Source: Manduca sexta
Lineage: Eukaryota > Arthropoda > Insecta > Lepidoptera > Sphingidae
Assembly: GCF_014839805.1 (NCBI RefSeq)
Contig: NC_051128.1
Span: forward strand, 11,670,466-11,734,465
Direction: 5' to 3'
DNA: 64,000 bases
Shown: in pieces, positions 60,858-64,000 of the stretch
Numbering within the stretch: position 1 is the stretch's first letter
Layout: each line of letters begins with the position of its first letter
Made by a program: the position numbers and the translations under genes
The notes under the pieces: generated by a model
What the model saw: the letters and a program-made list of their open reading frames with translations, nothing else
Databases searched by the model: none
What the model was told of the DNA's origin: nothing

Positions 60858-63240
60858 CTGCTGCGACCCGCCATAACAAGTTAGCACCCATGGACGATAG
60901 ATGGCGTTGTACGGTACCAGTTAGCGGCGACAGATGGCGTTGTAGCGAGTGGCGCCGCGGGACATGCGCGAGCGTGTAGGGAGAGGCGGTGATATTAGTA
61001 TTGTGTTGCTTTTAACATGCTAAAATGCTTATAATAGATAAGAATAGTTGTTTAGACGAGGAGATATTGAATAAATATTTTGCTGATACAATTATTTAAT
61101 AAAAATGTATTCATTACAATAATTTCCTTTTAGATTAGATTCTTATTCATCAAATTCATTGTATCTAACTGGAGGTAAAAGTGACACAATGAAATAACGT
61201 TATTCATCGTACGCACAACTTTTATCTGATGATTGAAATCAGCCCTCAATGATTTTTTAATATTCAAAATTGTCTTAATTTTATTGCATTATTGATTATT
61301 GGGGTTGGGGTCCTTTGGCTTCTAATAGTGTCTGGGTTCGTTAACCTAGTGTAAATTAAGAAATAAATAAATATTAGCTCCAATAAATAAATTAACCTCA
61401 CCTCCTGCGCCGGCCACCGCGAGTAGGGCAAAGTGGAAAATGTTAACAACACATTATAGATACATAAAAGTAATGTTACACACAAACAAACGGTGACATT
61501 GGAAGCGATATTTTGCATTTGTATGTCGGTATCGGACCGAAATAATATAGTTCATTTCTGTTATATCTTATTAAGCGAATAATCGAATATTTAAATAATA
61601 AGTTCATTATAATCTATAGTTGTAAAACGATCTGTAATTTATTAACAAGTATAATTACCCTTTTTCTCTTATACACAATATAAAATATAAAATCCTTCAT
61701 CACAAAATTACATACATATTTCTGATCTTACTCTATTTTATTTCGGCCAAACACAGACGGTGCCGTGATCGTTACAAGGTGGCAACCATTACTTCCATGC
61801 TGTATAATGTGCCAACATGTTAGGTACAAACCTTGGTAACACACGGCCGACCCATGTGCGAGCAAGCTTCTACTTAGCGTTACGAACTCTTGTTATGGCA
61901 AAGTGCATCAGATCAGATCAATCAAAACTAAGTTCTCTTAGTTACCATAACTCAACACTAGATGGCGTTATATGATGTTTATTTAAAATTTGTGACCGAT
62001 CTCTTGAAGCTGTACTCAACCGTCACCAATCCGCACAGTTTGCCACAACACACTACAACGTACCGACAACTCGCTCTCCAGAGTCTTGTCGTAGATCCGC
62101 TCGTACTCCTTCTTAATACTGCCGAGATCGATCTCGGAGCGGGAGACGACGATCCTGACCAGCTTCTCGTCGTCGGTGCCGGCGCCCTGCATGGCGGCGC
62201 GGAGTCTCTGCGCGAACCAGCTCGGCGCATTCTCCACGCACTCGACTGCGAACACACGCACGTGTACGTACCCGCACTTCGCTCTCGAGCGTCTTGTCGT
62301 AGAGCCGCTCGTACTCGCGCTTGATGGCGCCGAGGTCCTGCTCGGAGCGGGACACGACGATGCGGATGAGCGTGCGGTCGTCCGTGCCGAGGCCTTGCAT
62401 CGCCTTCCTCAAACGCGTCGCGAACCATGCTGACGCGTTCTCAACGCATTCGACTGGAAGTGAGACCATTTACCGCGGGGAAGGGATTTTTTTGACGTTT
62501 TGAAGTCAGTCACTCCTCTCGTTTGTCTATACCATCAGGGGAGGACGGGGTATGTTATTTGAGTCATTGTAGTTTTTTGTATATTGCCTGTGAGGCGGGT
62601 GCTTTCCTTTAAATATGAAAATATTTCTAATCATGTAGCATGTAGCAATATACAATGTATGTTTTAAACCAAATTTTAGCATCATATTGTTCATTACTTA
62701 TAGCATTATTCTGCAGATAATTATGTATTCACCGATAGCGGACAGCGCGTCCTTGAGTTCTCCGTCGATCTCCGCCTTGATGGCTTGTTCGATGGTTCGT
62801 CCGGAGATGTTCTTGTACTCCTCGAAGATCTGCCGCAGCTGCGCGAAGCTCTCGTGCGCCAGGATCTGAACACAATTATGATCCCAGTTAATTATAATTA
62901 TAATTTTGGTTGGTTCTACAATTTTATATTTTAGTGTTGGAGTAAATCCGTTAGCGATAATCTGAGATGGCAAAAAAAATATTGTTGTCGCCTTAGGACA
63001 TTGCAAAGAGCATTATATTAGAGTACGTACATTAAAAAAAGTTGGTCTGCCATACATGAGAACTATATCAACCAATATGTCTTATGCTTGACCAAATATA
63101 GTTCGAGTACGTACCCTGTTGAAGACCTCCTCGTCAGTGCCCCACTTGGCCTCCCCGGCGTCGTACAGCGCCTGCGCGTCCTCCCTGGCCTTGTCGGCGT
63201 CGACGCCCGCCTCCTCGTCGCGAGCGCCCTTCGAACCAGA
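60801..63240 (-). CDS. Annexin (IX/B9-like), 3' exons, partial
   Basis: Minus-strand exons are 63240-63115, 62865-62733, one of two alternatives (62453-62272 or 62245-62064), and 60857-60801 ending in TAA. Each path gives 498 nt, 166 codons. Annexins are cytosolic Ca2+-dependent phospholipid-binding proteins made of four roughly 70-residue repeats. Visible are the end of the repeat 2/3 linker ([10 protein letters not shown]), repeat 3 ([38 protein letters not shown]), repeat 4 (GTDD, VSRSE.DL) and the canonical tail [15 protein letters not shown]. The type II Ca2+ site of repeat 4 (G-x-GT and the acidic residue in SRSE) is intact in both versions. Repeats 1-2 must lie beyond position 64000. 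The resemblance is closest to insect annexin IX (Drosophila AnxB9), judged from memory of the family rather than a search. Confidence 0.92.
60858..62063 (-). other. Annexin last intron
   Basis: No element recognised. It contains TAGATGGCGTT-type short motifs (60899, 60929, 61961). A small GC patch at 61398-61425 has, on the minus strand, a CGCAG/GAG/GTGAGG arrangement that might be a microexon but is unsupported. Confidence 0.4.
62064..62245 (-). CDS. Annexin repeat-4 exon, version B (3' copy)
   Basis: This is a second 182-nt exon with the same entry (1) and exit (0) phases and the same GTACGT donor. It encodes [51 protein letters not shown] and [10 protein letters not shown]. Differences from version A cluster at surface positions (S/Q, K/A, L/A, RT/EK, Q/I). 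Reading through its donor would give an alternative tail that stops about 16 codons later, so intron retention is another possible isoform. Confidence 0.88.
62246..62271 (-). promoter_or_regulatory. 26-nt spacer between mutually exclusive exons
   Basis: On the minus strand this interval begins GTACGT (donor of version A) and ends TTCGCAG (acceptor of version B), with only 26 nt in total. That is far below the minimum intron length for spliceosome assembly in insects (about 50 nt). It is also not a multiple of three, so inclusion of both exons would break the frame. Confidence 0.85.
62272..62453 (-). CDS. Annexin repeat-4 exon, version A (5' copy)
   Basis: This is a 182-nt exon: acceptor CAG before TCGAATGC, donor GTACGT after ESEVR, entry phase 1, exit phase 0. 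It encodes [51 protein letters not shown] and [10 protein letters not shown]. The Ca2+ loop is GLGT. It is nearest the upstream constitutive exon. It has the same length, phases and boundaries as version B. Confidence 0.88.
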
Positions 63241-63822
63241 CTACATCAACGCGTGATGTACACCGCGTCCCGACCTTGGACCGAGGGGGTTTGTGTTGTC
63301 CAAAAAGACGTTACTGTTCGGAGTGTTATGTTTTCCATATGGATAACGACATCCAGATAAGGATAATTTTTATATAAATTCTCTCAGAATATTTAATTGC
63401 TGTCAAAGACAAATATGTTTGAATTTAAATTATCAAAAGCTGATCTTTTTAAAGTGGTATTTCAATCATTCTGAAAGACAGGGTCTTATTTAAACTTCTA
63501 CCCTTTATTCAAACCATTGAATTTCTGTTCTATATTACATAGAATATAGTATCCATATTATAGGTTTGTACAAAATCGATGTAACACGCAAGGTACCATT
63601 ACTAATGCATTGTAGTCTAGTTATTGATTTTTGTAGTCATAATGGAGTCGAAACACAAAACGCCACTCGTCCAAGGTCTAAAGTCGTTTAGCAAAGCGAA
63701 AGTAACAGAACCATGTGCCGAATACATGCTGAAGCGGTACCATTCAGATCAAATATAATATGGAATTATCGACTTTATAGAGTACCTAAATAGGAATTAA
63801 TAATTATAATTTTTATTGCCTT
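63241..63822 (-). other. Annexin intron, no feature seen
   Basis: Ordinary intronic sequence before repeat family A copy 5. A 38-codon plus-strand frame at 63642 has no recognisable similarity. Confidence 0.5.
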
Positions 63823-64000
63823 AAGTGACAAGACGAGCTTGCCGTTCGCCTGATAGTAAGCGATACGACCGCCCATAAACAGTAGAAACACCATTCAACA
63901 CCTTGAATTACAAAGTGTTGTTTGGTATTCCACTGCGCTCGCCACCCTGAGACATGAGTTGTTATGTCTTATTATGTCAAGTAATTGCACTGGCTACAAT
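63823..64000 (+). repeat. Dispersed repeat family A, copy 5, cut by window edge
   Basis: GACAAGACGAGCTTGCCGTT onward matches copy 1; it continues past the right edge. Confidence 0.8.

Noticed and set aside
61398..61425. 3-nt annexin microexon (GAG between CAG and GTGAGG)
   Set aside because: The arrangement exists, but the flanking exons already join into the conserved annexin tail without it.
61979..62433. Arg/Pro-rich frames across the annexin exons
   Set aside because: Out-of-frame readings of the two GC-rich repeat-4 exons.

Overview
The window is nuclear DNA from an insect, almost certainly a moth or butterfly (Lepidoptera). It is AT-rich, with short GC-rich exons separated by large introns. 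It is crowded with element types typical of lepidopteran genomes: tRNA-derived SINEs, Helitrons inserted between A and T, Penelope-like and LINE retroelements, and many MITE-like repeats. Nothing bacterial (operons, Shine-Dalgarno sites, CRISPR arrays) is present.

Four host protein-coding loci can be supported. (1) One FAD-binding exon of a GMC oxidoreductase lies on the minus strand at 13772-13905. (2) A two-exon MADF-BESS DNA-binding protein lies on the minus strand at 34890-35975, complete at 256 aa, under a CpG-rich, CCAAT-containing promoter. (3) Twelve plus-strand exons at 44664-56432 encode 589 aa of the kinesin-light-chain-like TPR protein APPBP2/PAT1; only its N-terminal exon(s) are missing. 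(4) The 3' half of an annexin (annexin IX/B9-like) lies on the minus strand at 60801-63240 and continues beyond the right edge. APPBP2 and the annexin converge, and opposed poly(A) signals sit about 25 bp apart near 60.02-60.05 kb.

Layout: 1-10000 is noncoding and repeat-bearing. 10010-10200 is a CpG-rich patch. 10778-13639 is a Penelope-like element arranged as a 1.16-kb fold-back. 13.8 kb holds the GMC exon. 14000-21500 is mostly featureless, apart from a near-perfect hairpin at 17.37 kb. 21534-23026 is an internally deleted Helitron carrying a nested SINE. 26884-27320 holds two miniature Helitrons. 27-34 kb is repeat remnants. 34.9-36.1 kb is the MADF gene. 38.5-43.1 kb is a LINE with both ORFs intact. 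44.6-56.4 kb is APPBP2, with MITEs and a full-length SINE in its introns. 60.8-64 kb is the annexin.

The most notable observations are two structural exon duplications. The annexin has two tandem 182-bp exons for its fourth repeat, separated by only 26 nt, which is too short to be spliced and so should force mutually exclusive use. APPBP2 has a diverged, phase-preserving duplicate of its first visible exon 67 bp downstream. Other notable items are a GC-AG intron in APPBP2, hammerhead-like cores tied to Penelope sequences, and a hydrophobic open frame bridging the LINE's ORF1 and ORF2.
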